From assembly GCF_023078335.1 (NCBI RefSeq), contig NZ_CP095550.1:682001-746000 (forward strand): a stretch of DNA of 64,000 bases, read 5' to 3'. Of this stretch, positions 7,390 through 18,083 are shown piece after piece. Below the pieces are notes generated by a model. That model was not told where the DNA came from. It did no database searches and saw nothing but the letters and a program-made list of their open reading frames with translations. This stretch comes from Metabacillus endolithicus. GTDB lineage: Bacteria; Bacillota; Bacilli; Bacillales; Bacillaceae. The position numbers and the translations under genes were made by a program. How positions within the stretch are numbered: position 1 is the first letter of the stretch; every line of letters starts with the position of its first letter.

Positions 7390-7422
7390 ATAAAAAAATC
7401 CCCACTCAAAAAAGAATGGGGA
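7390..7422 (-). terminator. Orphan minus-strand terminator
   Basis: TCCCCA/TGGGGA (7399-7404/7417-7422) extended by TC/GA, with a TTTTTTT tail on the minus strand. No minus-strand gene lies between here and 8000, so it may end a short non-coding transcript beginning near 7455. Confidence 0.65.
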
Positions 7423-7455
7423 ACTAAACTTGCTAAAAGGTATTTCAATGGTTAA
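7391..7455 (-). ncRNA. Possible small RNA upstream of the HTH gene
   Basis: Inferred only: an extended -10-like TGCTATGCT on the minus strand (within 7459-7470) points at the orphan terminator at 7390-7422, which would give a transcript of about 65-75 nt with no credible ORF. The -35 match is weak. Confidence 0.25.
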
Positions 7456-7458
7456 CTT

Positions 7459-7641
7459 AAGCATAGCACACAATTTGTAGAATACCTAATTAAATTAATA
7501 AAATAATACAATACTTCTTATATTCATAATATTATTCTCTACCTTTCCTATTCAAAATATCACTTTCTAATGCCTGCTAATTAGTAAATTAGAAAATAAT
7601 ATGATGGAAAGTATCAATTCATTTCGTATTGTGCTATGCTT
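7459..7641. repeat. 12-bp inverted repeat carrying divergent -10 elements
   Basis: AAGCATAGCACA (7459-7470) and its exact reverse complement TGTGCTATGCTT (7630-7641) face away from each other across a very AT-rich 159-bp interval. Each arm contains TGCTATGCT, an extended -10 pattern reading outwards. The interval itself holds no gene. Confidence 0.5.
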
Positions 7642-7664
7642 GATTAAGAAGCGAGGTGTCAAAT

Positions 7665-7883
7665 TTGGCAGCGTATAAAGCAAAGAAAAGTAATCTTAAA
7701 GAATTATTAACCAAAAGTAACACTGAGCTTGATGTTCTGGCGAATAAAACAAATATTCCAGTAGAACAGTTAAATGACTATCTAGATAAAAAAGTCATGA
7801 ATCTTAATAATGCAATGACAATCTCAAAAGAATTAAACTGTACAGTTGAAGATCTTTACGTTTGGAAAGTTTCCGGAGAGTGA
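7665..7883 (+). CDS. Small helix-turn-helix (XRE-like) protein
   Basis: About 72 residues. The sequence from LLTKSNTELDVLANKTNIPV through KKVMNLNNAMTISKELNC resembles the five-helix XRE/Cro DNA-binding domain, and the end TVEDLYVW is the usual last helix of such repressors. I take the TTG at 7665 because GAGGTG lies six bases upstream; the GTG at 7656 falls inside that site. A lone regulator whose target is not evident; the inverted repeat just upstream is a candidate operator. Confidence 0.65.
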   Translation: MAAYKAKKSNLKELLTKSNTELDVLANKTNIPVEQLNDYLDKKVMNLNNAMTISKELNCTVEDLYVWKVSGE

Positions 7884-7926
7884 TTAATATTCGCTCTCTT
7901 TTTATTTGTTTAAGATGTTAATCATT

Positions 7927-7981
7927 AAAAAGGTTGCCAGCATTTTCATGTCTAAGTTAAAAATATGCAGGCAACCTTTTA
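7927..7981. terminator. Hairpin terminator of pbuX (bidirectional)
   Basis: AAAAAGGTTGCC/GGCAACCTTTT arms (7927-7938/7970-7980) around a ~30-base loop. T-tails on both strands serve pbuX on the minus strand and the HTH gene on the plus strand. Confidence 0.65.
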
Positions 7982-8006
7982 ACAACTTTTTCTGTTTACT
8001 ACAACT

Positions 8007-9919
<1,913 letters not shown>

Positions 9920-10007
9920 CTAACGTCTTTCCATCCATAGACTCTTTTTCCGTCTTAACGATCATGAATTCAGCTCTAGCTTCTTACCCTTAGATTATTA
10001 TCGAGAA

Positions 10008-10058
10008 TAAAATAAAAAAGCGGCATTGCTTCCACTATAAGTGAAGCAATGCCGCTTT
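10008..10058 (-). terminator. Riboswitch expression-platform terminator of xpt-pbuX
   Basis: GCGGCATTGCTTC/GAAGCAATGCCGC stem with TTTTTTATTTT on the minus strand, between the purine aptamer and xpt. With the aptamer bound by guanine or hypoxanthine this hairpin should form and stop transcription. Confidence 0.85.
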
Positions 10059-10101
10059 CATTACATACTAATATATCAAATGAAATGTGCAACAAGAAAC
10101 T

Positions 10102-10175
10102 CCACTCATAGTCGAACAATTTACGGTTATTCGGTAGAAACTTGCAGGCCATATCCCTGCGATTATATGAGTGCT
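10102..10175 (-). promoter_or_regulatory. Guanine-class purine riboswitch aptamer
   Basis: On the minus strand: P1 arm ACTCATA (10166-10172 with partner 10104-10110), the core ATAATCGC, GATATGG, GTTTCTACCG and the 3' junction CGACTATGAGT. The C in GACTATG is the specificity base of guanine aptamers (U in adenine aptamers). It lies upstream of xpt-pbuX, as in B. subtilis. Confidence 0.93.
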
Positions 10176-10190
10176 ATGTAATTAATTCAA

Positions 10191-10218
10191 ATTATAACAA
10201 TATATCATTATTTTGCAA
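10191..10218 (-). promoter_or_regulatory. Promoter of xpt-pbuX
   Basis: TTGCAA (10213-10218), a 16-base spacer and TATAAT (10191-10196), with the extended -10 TG one base upstream. The predicted start is about 10184, just ahead of the aptamer. Confidence 0.7.
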
Positions 10219-10278
10219 ATACTTTTTGATCAAAACACGAACTTTTTTCGTATTAACTTTTATAAACATTCGTAAAAT

Positions 10279-10310
10279 CAACAAAGGAGCGGCATTCTCC
10301 GCTCCTCTTT
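10279..10310 (-). terminator. Terminator of ypwA
   Basis: GGAGCGG/CCGCTCC hairpin (10286-10292/10299-10305) followed by TTTGTTGATTTT on the minus strand. Confidence 0.55.
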
Positions 10311-10323
10311 CTATTAAAATACC

Positions 10324-11831
10324 TTATAAATTGTAGATTCCTTTATATTTCTGTTCAAGATAGTCAATTAAATATTGGGCATTTAATTCTTCACCAGTAA
10401 CATCTCTTAGGATTTCCAAAGGTTCTTTTGTTCGTCCATATTGATGAATTTGCTTTGTTAACCATCCTTTAATCACATCAAATTGACCTGTTTCAATTAT
10501 CTCATCATAATTTGGCATTTCTTTCAACATTGCATTTTTAATTTGCGCAGCATACATATATCCTAATGCATAGGATGGGAAATACCCGAAGCTTCCTCCG
10601 TACCCCAATGTACATCCTGTAAAACACCTTGTGCGTCATTTTGTGGGACGATCCCAAGGTATTCTTCATATTTATCATTCCAAATCTTCGGCAATTCTTC
10701 AACGCTTATTTCATCATTAAACAATGCTTTTTCGATTTCATATCGAACCATTACATGTAACGCATACGTTAATTCATCTGCTTCGATTCGAATCAAAGAT
10801 GGTTTTGATTCATTAATCGCTTCATAAAATTCATCAAGGCTTATTCCCTCAAATTGTTTAGGTGAAAAATCTTTGAGGCTTTGATAGTAACGTTGCCAAA
10901 AATGCTTATTTCTTCCTACAAAATTTTCATAAAATAGAGATTGTGATTCATGTATGCCCATAGAAGTACCACTACATAATAAGGTACCTTCTAATTCTTC
11001 TGAAATATTTTGCTCATAAATAGCATGACCACATTCATGAATTGTACCAAATATAGCTGTACGGAAATCTTTTTCATCATACTTTGTTGTTACACGTACA
11101 TCGTTTCGATTAAGCGTTATTTCAAAAGGATGAACAGTTTCATCTAATCTACCAGCTTGAAAATCATAACCAATTTCTTTTAATAAAAATTCACTTAATC
11201 TTCTCTGATTTTCTTTTGGAAAATGTTTAAGGAGAAAATCTGTCTTAGGCTTGTATTCAGTATCTGAAATTGCCTTTACTAAAGGGACGATACGTTCTCT
11301 AACTTGTGAAAACACTCGGTCCAATACTTCAACAGTTACCCCTGGTTCATATTCATTTAGTAGCGTATTGTACTTATGTCCTTCATAGCCCCAATATTCA
11401 ATTAGTTTTTTGTTGTAATCAACTAATTTTTGTAAGTAAGGTGCAAACATTTGAAAGTCTGATTGTTCCTTTGCTTGTTCCCAAACAGATTCAGCCTTTG
11501 AGCATAGAATAACATATTCTTGATATTCCTTAGGTGGAATTACTTTGTTTTTCTTATATTCCTTTTTTAATAATTCTACTGCCTTTTTTGTGACAAACTG
11601 AAGGTTATCATAAACATCTTCCTGTGACAGTGTTGTGAGATACTCGTTCATTTTATCTGAAACAAGCATTTCAAATGCTTCAGAAGAAAGCATTCCAATT
11701 ACTTCAGATCGTTGTTCTACACCTTTTTTAGGAGCACCAGTACGCATATCCCAATACATAACACTAATTGCTTCATCATATGCTTTCATTTTTTTTATGT
11801 ATTCCAAAAACTCTTTTTCTATTTGTATCAT
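10324..11831 (-). pseudogene. ypwA: M32-family metallo-carboxypeptidase, one frameshift
   Basis: Thermostable carboxypeptidase 1-type zinc enzyme that removes C-terminal residues from peptides; ~502 residues if repaired (B. subtilis YpwA ~501). The zinc motif HECGH is visible (TIHECGHAIYEQ), as are the downstream ESQSLFYENFVGR and IRIEADELTYALH motifs. The frame breaks near 10602-10606, where VHWG should run on as YGGSFGYFPSYALGYMYAAQ; one base is missing in a G-run. I start at the ATG at 11831 with AAGGGAG upstream rather than the GTG three codons earlier. Probably a sequencing error. Confidence 0.85.
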
Positions 11832-11954
11832 TCCCGCCACACTCCCTTTGTTTATGTACTATCTAAGCGTATAAAGCCATTGAATGATTGTCAACGAATT
11901 TTAAATTAAGGTTATAGTCTAACTTTAAAGATAGGAAGAAGCCATAGCTTCCAC

Positions 11955-13877
11955 CTATTTAAATGTTGGAGGAACAGGTAAAACTGATTTTATATGATCC
12001 AAAACATCCTGATCTTGATCGTTATAAAAGATTGTAATCGAGCCTTTATCGTCACTAGTTCGAATTAATCTACCAATGCCTTGTCTCAGCCTTAATATCA
12101 TATATGGAAGTTCGACTTCTTTATATGGATCTTGTTTATCTGATTTTTTCGCCTCAAAGACAGGATCGTCCGGAGGGTAGGGTAACGACCAGATAATAAC
12201 ATTAGAGAGTGATGGCCCAGGAATGTCTAGACCTTCCCATAAATGAACAGCACATAATACAGAGTGTTCGTTTTGCTGAAACTCTTTCACTAAAGAACTG
12301 ATTTCCTGATCTCCTTCAAACAATAATGGATACGAAAAGCTATAATCAACCATTCTTTCCTTAAACCATTTTATTTCTTTATGAGACGTAAAGAGAATAA
12401 GACCTCTGCCTTCTGTTTTATTCAATTCCTCTAAAGTTTTTTCCAATTTTTTCTCAAGTTGATTTTCTTTCAACAATTGAATGTTCATTTGCTCATCATA
12501 ATCAAAAGGCGAATCAACAGAAAGTGATAAATAATCATGTACACCTATGTTGTTTGCTATAAAGTCAAATGATTTATTTTCAGATAATGTAGCTGATGAA
12601 AAAACAATTGGCATTTTTTTAGAGAAGACTTTTTCTTTTAAAACTTCTTCTACTTTTTTAGGCATAATAACTAAAGTATATTCATCACCTTTTACTTCTA
12701 CCCAACTAACTGCATTTGAGTTTCTATTATATAGGGATAATGAATATTCCATTTGATCAATAAACTCTTCCACAATTTTCAATTCATATTCTCCGATTGT
12801 GTACATCTCACCTTCGAAAACAAGGGCTTCACTAATTTCGGATAACTTGGATTGTAATTGTTTAGAAGTTTTTTGCAGCTTTGCTTTTTGCTCAATCCGT
12901 AATCGGTTAGAGCCTTCAACAACACTTGTACATTGTTGTAAATCATCAAAAAACATATCATTTATAGCAAGTGCATCTTCTACTAAATATGCTAATTCTT
13001 CACGAATTTCATTTTGTAATAATCTCTCGAGAAAGATTTGTAATGTACTTTGCTTTACTCGATATGTTAATGCTTTTTGTGCAGCATACTCTAGTAAGTG
13101 ACCTTCATCAAACACAACACTACTATAATCCGGGAGTAAAGGAATTTGACCTTCTCTTTTCCGGGAATCATACGTCCAAATATGTTCCATAAAATAATCA
13201 TGTGAACATACAATAAGGTCAGTTGCTTTTCGATAATAATCACGAGACAATGTTAATCCACAACGATGTCTTTGCGAACAAGTAGAACAATCTTGAAAAG
13301 GATCCCAACCAACATTTTCCCATTCCTCATCTGAAAAATGACCAAATTCTTTTCGATCTCCGTAGGCCGAGAACTGTTGCATCCCCGCTTTTTCATGAAC
13401 GAAATCCGGCAGTGATTGATATAAATCTAGATACTTCTCTTCTCCAGTTCGTTGAATAACATTGTCTAATTTATTTAAGCACAAATATTGACTATGAGTT
13501 TTACTTAGCCTTACGTCCATATTCAATTCTAGATGCTTAGATAACTTCGCAATGTCACCTTCTTGTTTAACAAGCTGTTCAATTAACGTTTCATCTGCAC
13601 ATGCTATAATCGCCGGTTTACCTGTATATCTAGCATAAGATAAGGCATAAAGCAGGTAGACAATCGTTTTTCCAGTCCCAACACCAGCTTCAGCAAACAT
13701 GACCTTCTTCTCTTGAAATGCTTTTTCAAGCTGAAAAGCCATGAAAATTTGTTCATCTCTTAACTCAAACCCTTGATCTGGAAGAATATCATAAAAAACA
13801 TCTCCTATCCAATTATTCAAGGCTTGGTAAAAGCTCTCATCCTTTGATATGGTAAAAGGCAAACGTGATGTTACCAT
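11955..13877 (-). CDS. ypvA: DinG/XPD-family ATP-dependent helicase YpvA
   Basis: About 640 residues of the superfamily 2 DinG/XPD type: Walker A EAGVGTGKT, a four-cysteine cluster (CSTCSQRHRC and neighbours) probably holding an iron-sulphur centre, box II VFDEGH, and late motifs LWEGLDIPGPSL and RLRQGIGRLIR. The second member of the same family in this window, dinG at 34282-37109, carries an extra exonuclease domain; this one does not. I use the ATG at 13877 (GGAGGTAG eight bases upstream). DNA unwinding is inferred from the family. Confidence 0.85.
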   Translation of the reverse strand: MVTSRLPFTISKDESFYQALNNWIGDVFYDILPDQGFELRDEQIFMAFQLEKAFQEKKVMFAEAGVGTGKTIVYLLYALSYARYTGKPAIIACADETLIEQLVKQEGDIAKLSKHLELNMDVRLSKTHSQYLCLNKLDNVIQRTGEEKYLDLYQSLPDFVHEKAGMQQFSAYGDRKEFGHFSDEEWENVGWDPFQDCSTCSQRHRCGLTLSRDYYRKATDLIVCSHDYFMEHIWTYDSRKREGQIPLLPDYSSVVFDEGHLLEYAAQKALTYRVKQSTLQIFLERLLQNEIREELAYLVEDALAINDMFFDDLQQCTSVVEGSNRLRIEQKAKLQKTSKQLQSKLSEISEALVFEGEMYTIGEYELKIVEEFIDQMEYSLSLYNRNSNAVSWVEVKGDEYTLVIMPKKVEEVLKEKVFSKKMPIVFSSATLSENKSFDFIANNIGVHDYLSLSVDSPFDYDEQMNIQLLKENQLEKKLEKTLEELNKTEGRGLILFTSHKEIKWFKERMVDYSFSYPLLFEGDQEISSLVKEFQQNEHSVLCAVHLWEGLDIPGPSLSNVIIWSLPYPPDDPVFEAKKSDKQDPYKEVELPYMILRLRQGIGRLIRTSDDKGSITIFYNDQDQDVLDHIKSVLPVPPTFK

Positions 13878-13982
13878 AAACGCTACCTCCACATTCAGTT
13901 TCAAATTTACCGCAAATAATAATTATCATATTATATAGTTAAAAAGTCAATTCATATGACTATAATAGTATGTAAAAAAGAG

Positions 13983-14010
13983 ATAAAAAAGAGGCAGCCA
14001 CTATGGCTAC
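13983..14010 (-). terminator. Terminator of the 64-aa gene before ypvA
   Basis: GCAGCCA/TGGCTAC hairpin (13994-14000/14004-14010) with TTTTTTATC on the minus strand. Confidence 0.65.
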
Positions 14011-14031
14011 ACAATGTTCCACTTATTATAA

Positions 14032-14226
14032 CTATTTGTCAAAAAGCGATTCTATTATTAACTTATGATCAATCGATGTAGCAACCGAAAGAGCTCTCAT
14101 CATATCCTCTTTCGCTTGCCCTAACTGCAAAATCACATCTGAATAATCACTTACTTGGTTCTCTAACGATTTTTCAGTTGAGAAAAGCGCCTTTGAAATT
14201 AACTCAAATTCTTGTTGGTCATACAT
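14032..14226 (-). CDS. Hypothetical 64-aa helical protein
   Basis: Not recognised. Starts at the ATG at 14226 with GAGGTGG eight bases upstream. It begins MYDQQEFELISKALF and appears wholly alpha-helical and acidic, with no cysteine or membrane segment. B. subtilis has a similarly sized gene (yptA) beside ypvA, but I cannot confirm homology. It has its own terminator, so it is a separate unit from ypvA. Confidence 0.55.
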   Translation of the reverse strand: MYDQQEFELISKALFSTEKSLENQVSDYSDVILQLGQAKEDMMRALSVATSIDHKLIIESLFDK

Positions 14227-14340
14227 TTCTTTTCCACCTCTCAAAATAACGAAATCTACTATTCAAGGGAACTTTATTAGATTTCACAATACTGAAAGGA
14301 TTTATTCGTTTTCAAGTTTACCACAAATTTGCAAACCTTA

Positions 14341-14377
14341 AAAAAGTAAAAAACGAAGAGCCAATTACTCTTCGTTT
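14341..14377 (-). terminator. Terminator of the 61-aa gene
   Basis: AAACGAAGAG/CTCTTCGTTT (14351-14360/14368-14377) with TTTTTACTTTTTT on the minus strand. It overlaps the stop codon at 14365. Confidence 0.75.
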
Positions 14378-14550
14378 TCTACCTTTTTAAAACCCTGTTG
14401 AAGTAATTCATTTGTTAATTCATCATGATTTACAATATAATATGTACTACCTTCATCATTGGTAATAATAATTTCTGTCGGACTTGCGTCAACACGAGCT
14501 GCCTCTATGTCAAAATACTTCTGACCAAGTTTATCTGAAATTGATGACAA
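14365..14550 (-). CDS. Hypothetical 61-aa protein
   Basis: Not recognised. I use the TTG at 14550, six bases after AGGAGGTG; the GTG at 14559 falls within that site. The sequence predicts a helix (SSISDKLGQKYFDIEAARV) followed by strands (EIIITNDEGSTYYIVN) and a helix. Probably cytoplasmic. It precedes the separately terminated 64-aa gene and follows ypsC. Confidence 0.55.
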   Translation of the reverse strand: MSSISDKLGQKYFDIEAARVDASPTEIIITNDEGSTYYIVNHDELTNELLQQGFKKVENEE

Positions 14551-14624
14551 TTTGTCCACCTCCTTATTATCCCATTATATCAGGATCACCTATTTTTGAG
14601 TTATATCATTTTCCACATTTTTTT

Positions 14625-15767
14625 CTAACCTTTTCGTGGTGGACGAACATTTGACCAATATTGATAAAAGTCTGTTTTAATGAAGCCATTAAAAAGCTTA
14701 CGTTTTTTTGTTGCAGGTTTACCGTAAAGCTGTTCAAAACCTTCATGAGAAGTAAGCATATATATGCTCCAAGTATCTAAAGCCGCGAAAGCTTGTCCCA
14801 TTTCTTTATACATTTGTTCCACTTCTCTTTTTTCTCCAAGTCGTTCTCCATAAGGAGGATTTCCAACGATAACCCCAAACTCTTTTGTTGTGGTGAAATC
14901 TTTGACCTGCATTTGCTTAAATGAAATGATATCTGCAAATCCAGCTTCTTCTGCATTCCCCTGTGCAATGTTTACCATTCTATGGTCAATATCACTAGCT
15001 TGAATATCTAATGGCTGATCATAGTTAGCTTTATCCTCTACTTCTTGTCTTGCAAGATCCCATTTGTCTTTTCCGATCCAATCCCAAGCTTCAGAAACAA
15101 ATTCCCTGTTAAATCCTGGTGCAATATTTTGTCCAATAAGAGCTGCTTCAATCGGTATTGTACCAGAACCACAAAACGGATCTACAAACGGACGGTCTGG
15201 TGTCCATCGTGTTAATAGGACAAGAGCAGCAGCAAGAGTTTCCTTTAACGGAGCTCCCCCTTGGTCAATGCGAAAGCCTCGTTTATGAAGTCCTGTACCA
15301 CTAGCATCTATTGTGATGGTTGCAACATCTTTTAGCAGCGCAACTTCTACACGATAAAAAGGACCATCTTCACTAAGCCAACCTTCTTTTTTATAATGTG
15401 ATTTTAATTTTTCAACAATTGCCTTTTTCACAATTCCTTGGCAATCTGGTACACTTGCTAATGTTGATTTAACTGATTTTCCGATAACAGGAAACTCTGC
15501 ATTTTCCGGGAGAAAATCTCCCCAATTTAATGCTTTAGTTTTTTCAAAAAGCTCATCAAATGTTTTTGCCTTAAACTCTCCAACCTTAATTTTAATTCGG
15601 TCAGCGGTTCTAAGCCATAAGTTGGAACGACAAATCGCTAATTCATCTGCCTCAAACGTTACCTTACCGTTCTCAATTGAACATTCATACCCTAAATCTT
15701 TTACTTCTTTACCTACAATCGCTTCAAGACCCATTGCAGATGTTGCAATAAGAGTTAATTTACTCAT
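14625..15767 (-). CDS. ypsC: THUMP-domain 23S rRNA guanine-N2 methyltransferase
   Basis: 380 residues. The N-terminal ~160 residues form a THUMP-type RNA-binding domain. The C-terminal Rossmann methyltransferase shows FVDPFCGSGTIPIEAALI and the catalytic NPPYGERL motif of N2-guanine or N6-adenine methylation. It is homologous to the N-terminal half of E. coli RlmL, which modifies G2445 of 23S rRNA. ATG at 15767 with AGGGTG upstream. Adjacent to rnpB, as in B. subtilis. Confidence 0.9.
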   Translation of the reverse strand: MSKLTLIATSAMGLEAIVGKEVKDLGYECSIENGKVTFEADELAICRSNLWLRTADRIKIKVGEFKAKTFDELFEKTKALNWGDFLPENAEFPVIGKSVKSTLASVPDCQGIVKKAIVEKLKSHYKKEGWLSEDGPFYRVEVALLKDVATITIDASGTGLHKRGFRIDQGGAPLKETLAAALVLLTRWTPDRPFVDPFCGSGTIPIEAALIGQNIAPGFNREFVSEAWDWIGKDKWDLARQEVEDKANYDQPLDIQASDIDHRMVNIAQGNAEEAGFADIISFKQMQVKDFTTTKEFGVIVGNPPYGERLGEKREVEQMYKEMGQAFAALDTWSIYMLTSHEGFEQLYGKPATKKRKLFNGFIKTDFYQYWSNVRPPRKG

Positions 15768-15871
15768 CTTTTGACACCCTACCTTATATCTATCTATTTA
15801 TTCGTTTATCACAATCTATACTATGTATATCCTGAACCATTTCATCCAATTATATCCAACAAAGTTATGTA

Positions 15872-15900
15872 AATAAAAAGGGACTGATATCATCAGTCCC
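15872..15900 (-). terminator. Terminator of rnpB
   Basis: GGGACTGAT/ATCAGTCCC (15880-15888/15892-15900) with TTTTTATTT on the minus strand. Confidence 0.85.
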
Positions 15901-15925
15901 TGTTGTTTACTGTTGTTATACTGAT

Positions 15926-16336
15926 TTCCAATAACGTTCGATAAGCCATGTTTTGTTCCATCGTACTTCAAACGGCATAAGCCTCGTACTCAGGTGGTAA
16001 TCATCTATCTACAAAAGCAAATTGCTTTTGTCCTTCTCTTCGTTCAATTCCTCCAAGAAGGTGCCCCTACCATAATTTGGGTTTCTCGCTCGTGGGGTTT
16101 ACCTCGTTCCACTCTTACGATTTCTCGCAAGACTCCGTCACTGTGGCACTTTCAAGGTATTCAAGCCATATCCATAGGGACTTAGGCTTTTTCCCTGCCG
16201 TCAGCCAAGTAAACTTGACTGCCCTAGCTTATGAATTCGCTAGGCACGAACACTACGGGCATCTCAGCACCGTGCGAGCATGGACTTTCCTCTACAATCC
16301 TAAAGACTGCAGCGATTACCTGAACGTTATTAACGA
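15926..16336 (-). ncRNA. rnpB: RNase P RNA (bacterial class B)
   Basis: About 410 nt of catalytic RNA that matures tRNA 5' ends. On the minus strand it contains the universal blocks GGTAATCGCTGCAG, GAGGAAAGTCCATGCTCGCA, GAGATGCCCGTAGTGTTCGT, AAGTGCCACAGTGACGGAG and GAGTACGAGG, and closes with a 3' strand complementary to the 5' end (AATAACGTTC with GAACGTTATT). The layout follows the Bacillus type B RNA. Ends are set by that terminal pairing and are good to a few bases. Confidence 0.96.
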
Positions 16337-16348
16337 AACAGTAAACTC

Positions 16349-16377
16349 AGTATACCTAATATTTAAGGATAATACAA
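16349..16377 (-). promoter_or_regulatory. Promoter of rnpB
   Basis: TTGTAT (16372-16377), a 17-base spacer and TATACT (16349-16354) on the minus strand; the predicted start is within a few bases of the RNA's 5' end. Confidence 0.75.
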
Positions 16378-16396
16378 GTGGAAATAACTAGGAGAA

Positions 16397-16696
16397 TTAA
16401 TCGTATAGTTTACTTCCAAACACATGTTTTTCAAGGTTAGATAAACGTTTTAAAATATCGAAGTTTGTTGTATTTGTTTGTACTGGTGTTTGCTTCTTAT
16501 ATGTATCATCAAGCTGCTTTTTTAGACGCAAATTTTCTTGTTGTAGATCTTCATATTCTTGATGAAAGGTTTCATAATCCTTAATAACCAAATCCAAAAA
16601 TTTATCAACTTCTTCTTGTTTATAACCTCGTACACCTGTTTTAAATTCTTTTTCTAATATTTCTTTCGCTGTCAATTTCATTTTATCTGAAAGCAT
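16397..16696 (-). CDS. gpsB: Cell-division regulator GpsB (DivIVA-like)
   Basis: 99 residues. The N-terminal DivIVA-type membrane-binding domain contains [23 protein letters not shown], followed by a coiled coil ([15 protein letters not shown]) and a small C-terminal oligomerisation helix ([16 protein letters not shown]). GpsB shuttles PBP1 between septum and side wall; its partner PonA is encoded at 27133 in this window. ATG at 16696 behind GAGGTG. Confidence 0.93.
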   Translation of the reverse strand: MLSDKMKLTAKEILEKEFKTGVRGYKQEEVDKFLDLVIKDYETFHQEYEDLQQENLRLKKQLDDTYKKQTPVQTNTTNFDILKRLSNLEKHVFGSKLYD

Positions 16697-16799
16697 ATCT
16701 TCACCTCATTATAACGAAGTAATCAACTTATATTTTTTCAGAAATCCTGCTACTTGTCAATTTCAATTATATTTTCCTCGAAAAAACATATGTATTCTT

Positions 16800-17360
16800 T
16801 TACCAAAAATCTTGTTTTTTTGAATTTTCCTCTTCCACTATTGTTTGTAGTTCAGAGAAATCAATCATGTTTATTGTGTAGGGTGTAGTTTGTTGCTTTT
16901 TTCGAGCTGTTTCTAATAAATATTTAGGAGAACCTTCTTTTTCTTCATCATAAACTAAAAGTACTCCATCGCTTTTATGGACAAGAAATTCATTTTTCTG
17001 GAGAAATTGAACAGGACTTTCATATTCTCTTTTTGTTATACTGTCAACAATATCTGCTTGTGAGAGAATAAACTCATAATATTCTTGATTTGCTTCATTC
17101 CACTTTGACTCTTGATTTAAAAAAGGAGTTAAAACAGCTAACTTGAGATCAGAATATTGAAGTTGCAAATCAAACACAACTTCCGCAGCCCACAACTCTA
17201 CACCCATTTGTCCACTGATGATCACCCATTCTACCCCTTCCTCTACAAAGCCTTTTAACGTTTTTTCGATTGCCTTTTTAATATAAGTAACGGCTTGATC
17301 GTCATTTTTAAAAATACCGAGTTCAAATGATTTGTAACCTGATATTGTTAAAACCTTCAC
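16800..17360 (-). CDS. ypsA: SLOG-family protein YpsA
   Basis: About 186 residues of the DUF1273/SLOG family, which has a Rossmann-like fold that may bind nucleotide-type ligands. The family opening [17 protein letters not shown] and the glycine-rich [13 protein letters not shown] motif are present. I use the GTG at 17360, six bases after AGGTG, giving the same first residues as B. subtilis YpsA; a GTG three codons earlier lacks a site. It lies upstream of gpsB, and in B. subtilis overproduction affects cell division. Confidence 0.85.
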   Translation of the reverse strand: MKVLTISGYKSFELGIFKNDDQAVTYIKKAIEKTLKGFVEEGVEWVIISGQMGVELWAAEVVFDLQLQYSDLKLAVLTPFLNQESKWNEANQEYYEFILSQADIVDSITKREYESPVQFLQKNEFLVHKSDGVLLVYDEEKEGSPKYLLETARKKQQTTPYTINMIDFSELQTIVEEENSKKQDFW

Positions 17361-17460
17361 TTTTATCACCTAATCATTATATAAATTAATACCTTTCATT
17401 ATACTTATATTTCAGGCTGAAATGTATAAAAGATCCTTATCGCCCTATATTTCGTTAATT

Positions 17461-17488
17461 ACAGAAAAGGGAGCTGAATACAGCTCCC
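17461..17488 (-). terminator. Terminator of cotD
   Basis: GGGAGCTG/CAGCTCCC (17469-17476/17481-17488) with TTTTCTGT on the minus strand. Confidence 0.8.
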
Positions 17489-17503
17489 TAAAGCTTCAAA
17501 TTA

Positions 17504-17773
17504 TTATCCAAAGAATGGACCAGGGCCAAATCCTGGACGTGGACGAGGACCAAATCCTGGTGTTGGACCATAAACATTAAAGTGTTGGTGTGATACCTCA
17601 TTCTCAAAAGATTGAGTTTGAGGGAAATAGTGTTGATGCTTATAGAATTCATGATTTACATTTGTTGTGTGTTGTGGATGAATGTGTGGTACGATTGTTT
17701 CAGAATAACTATTATTTACACAGTGTTTTGTTGGGTGTACAATTGGTGCCATAACTTTTGGTTTGCAATGCAT
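17504..17773 (-). CDS. cotD: Spore coat protein CotD
   Basis: 89 residues, very rich in His and Pro. The family core is TIVPHIHPQHTTNVNHEFYK after MAPIVHPTKHCVNN. The C-terminal 20 residues are a Gly/Pro/Phe-rich tail (PGFGPRPRPGFGPGPFFG) that replaces the cysteine-rich end I recall for B. subtilis CotD. An inner-coat component made in the mother cell; a sigma-K-type promoter lies upstream. Confidence 0.9.
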   Translation of the reverse strand: MHCKPKVMAPIVHPTKHCVNNSYSETIVPHIHPQHTTNVNHEFYKHQHYFPQTQSFENEVSHQHFNVYGPTPGFGPRPRPGFGPGPFFG

Positions 17774-17815
17774 GTAGCATTTCTCCTTTCATCTTTTATC
17801 ATGTCTTACACTTTT

Positions 17816-17842
17816 AACCTATGATGAAAGTTACCTACATGT
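17816..17842 (-). promoter_or_regulatory. Putative sigma-K promoter of cotD
   Basis: A -35 AC (17841-17842) lies 17 bases from CATAGGTT (17816-17823), fitting the sigma-K pattern AC-N17-CATANNNT. The rest of the 17774-18083 interval shows no gene. Confidence 0.45.
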
Positions 17843-18083
17843 ACTAAGGCAAGCACCTAATTTTTATAGAAAAGTATAGAAACTGTCTTTAAAATTCGTA
17901 AAAATAACAATTGTTAAGACGATTACAATGAAAAATAAGTATAATACGCTTTTATACAAAGTTGCTCTTCTCCCTTGTTAAGAACTAATTACAACCACTT
18001 ATTTTACATGGTTCACCATAATCCTACAATTGTTATTTAATAAATCTGTTAAAATTCATACTTTTGTCAAAAAAATGGCGAAA

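Noticed and set aside
10142..10336. 64-codon plus-strand ORF over the riboswitch
   Set aside because: It overlies the aptamer and promoter of xpt, has no ribosome site, and no recognisable product.
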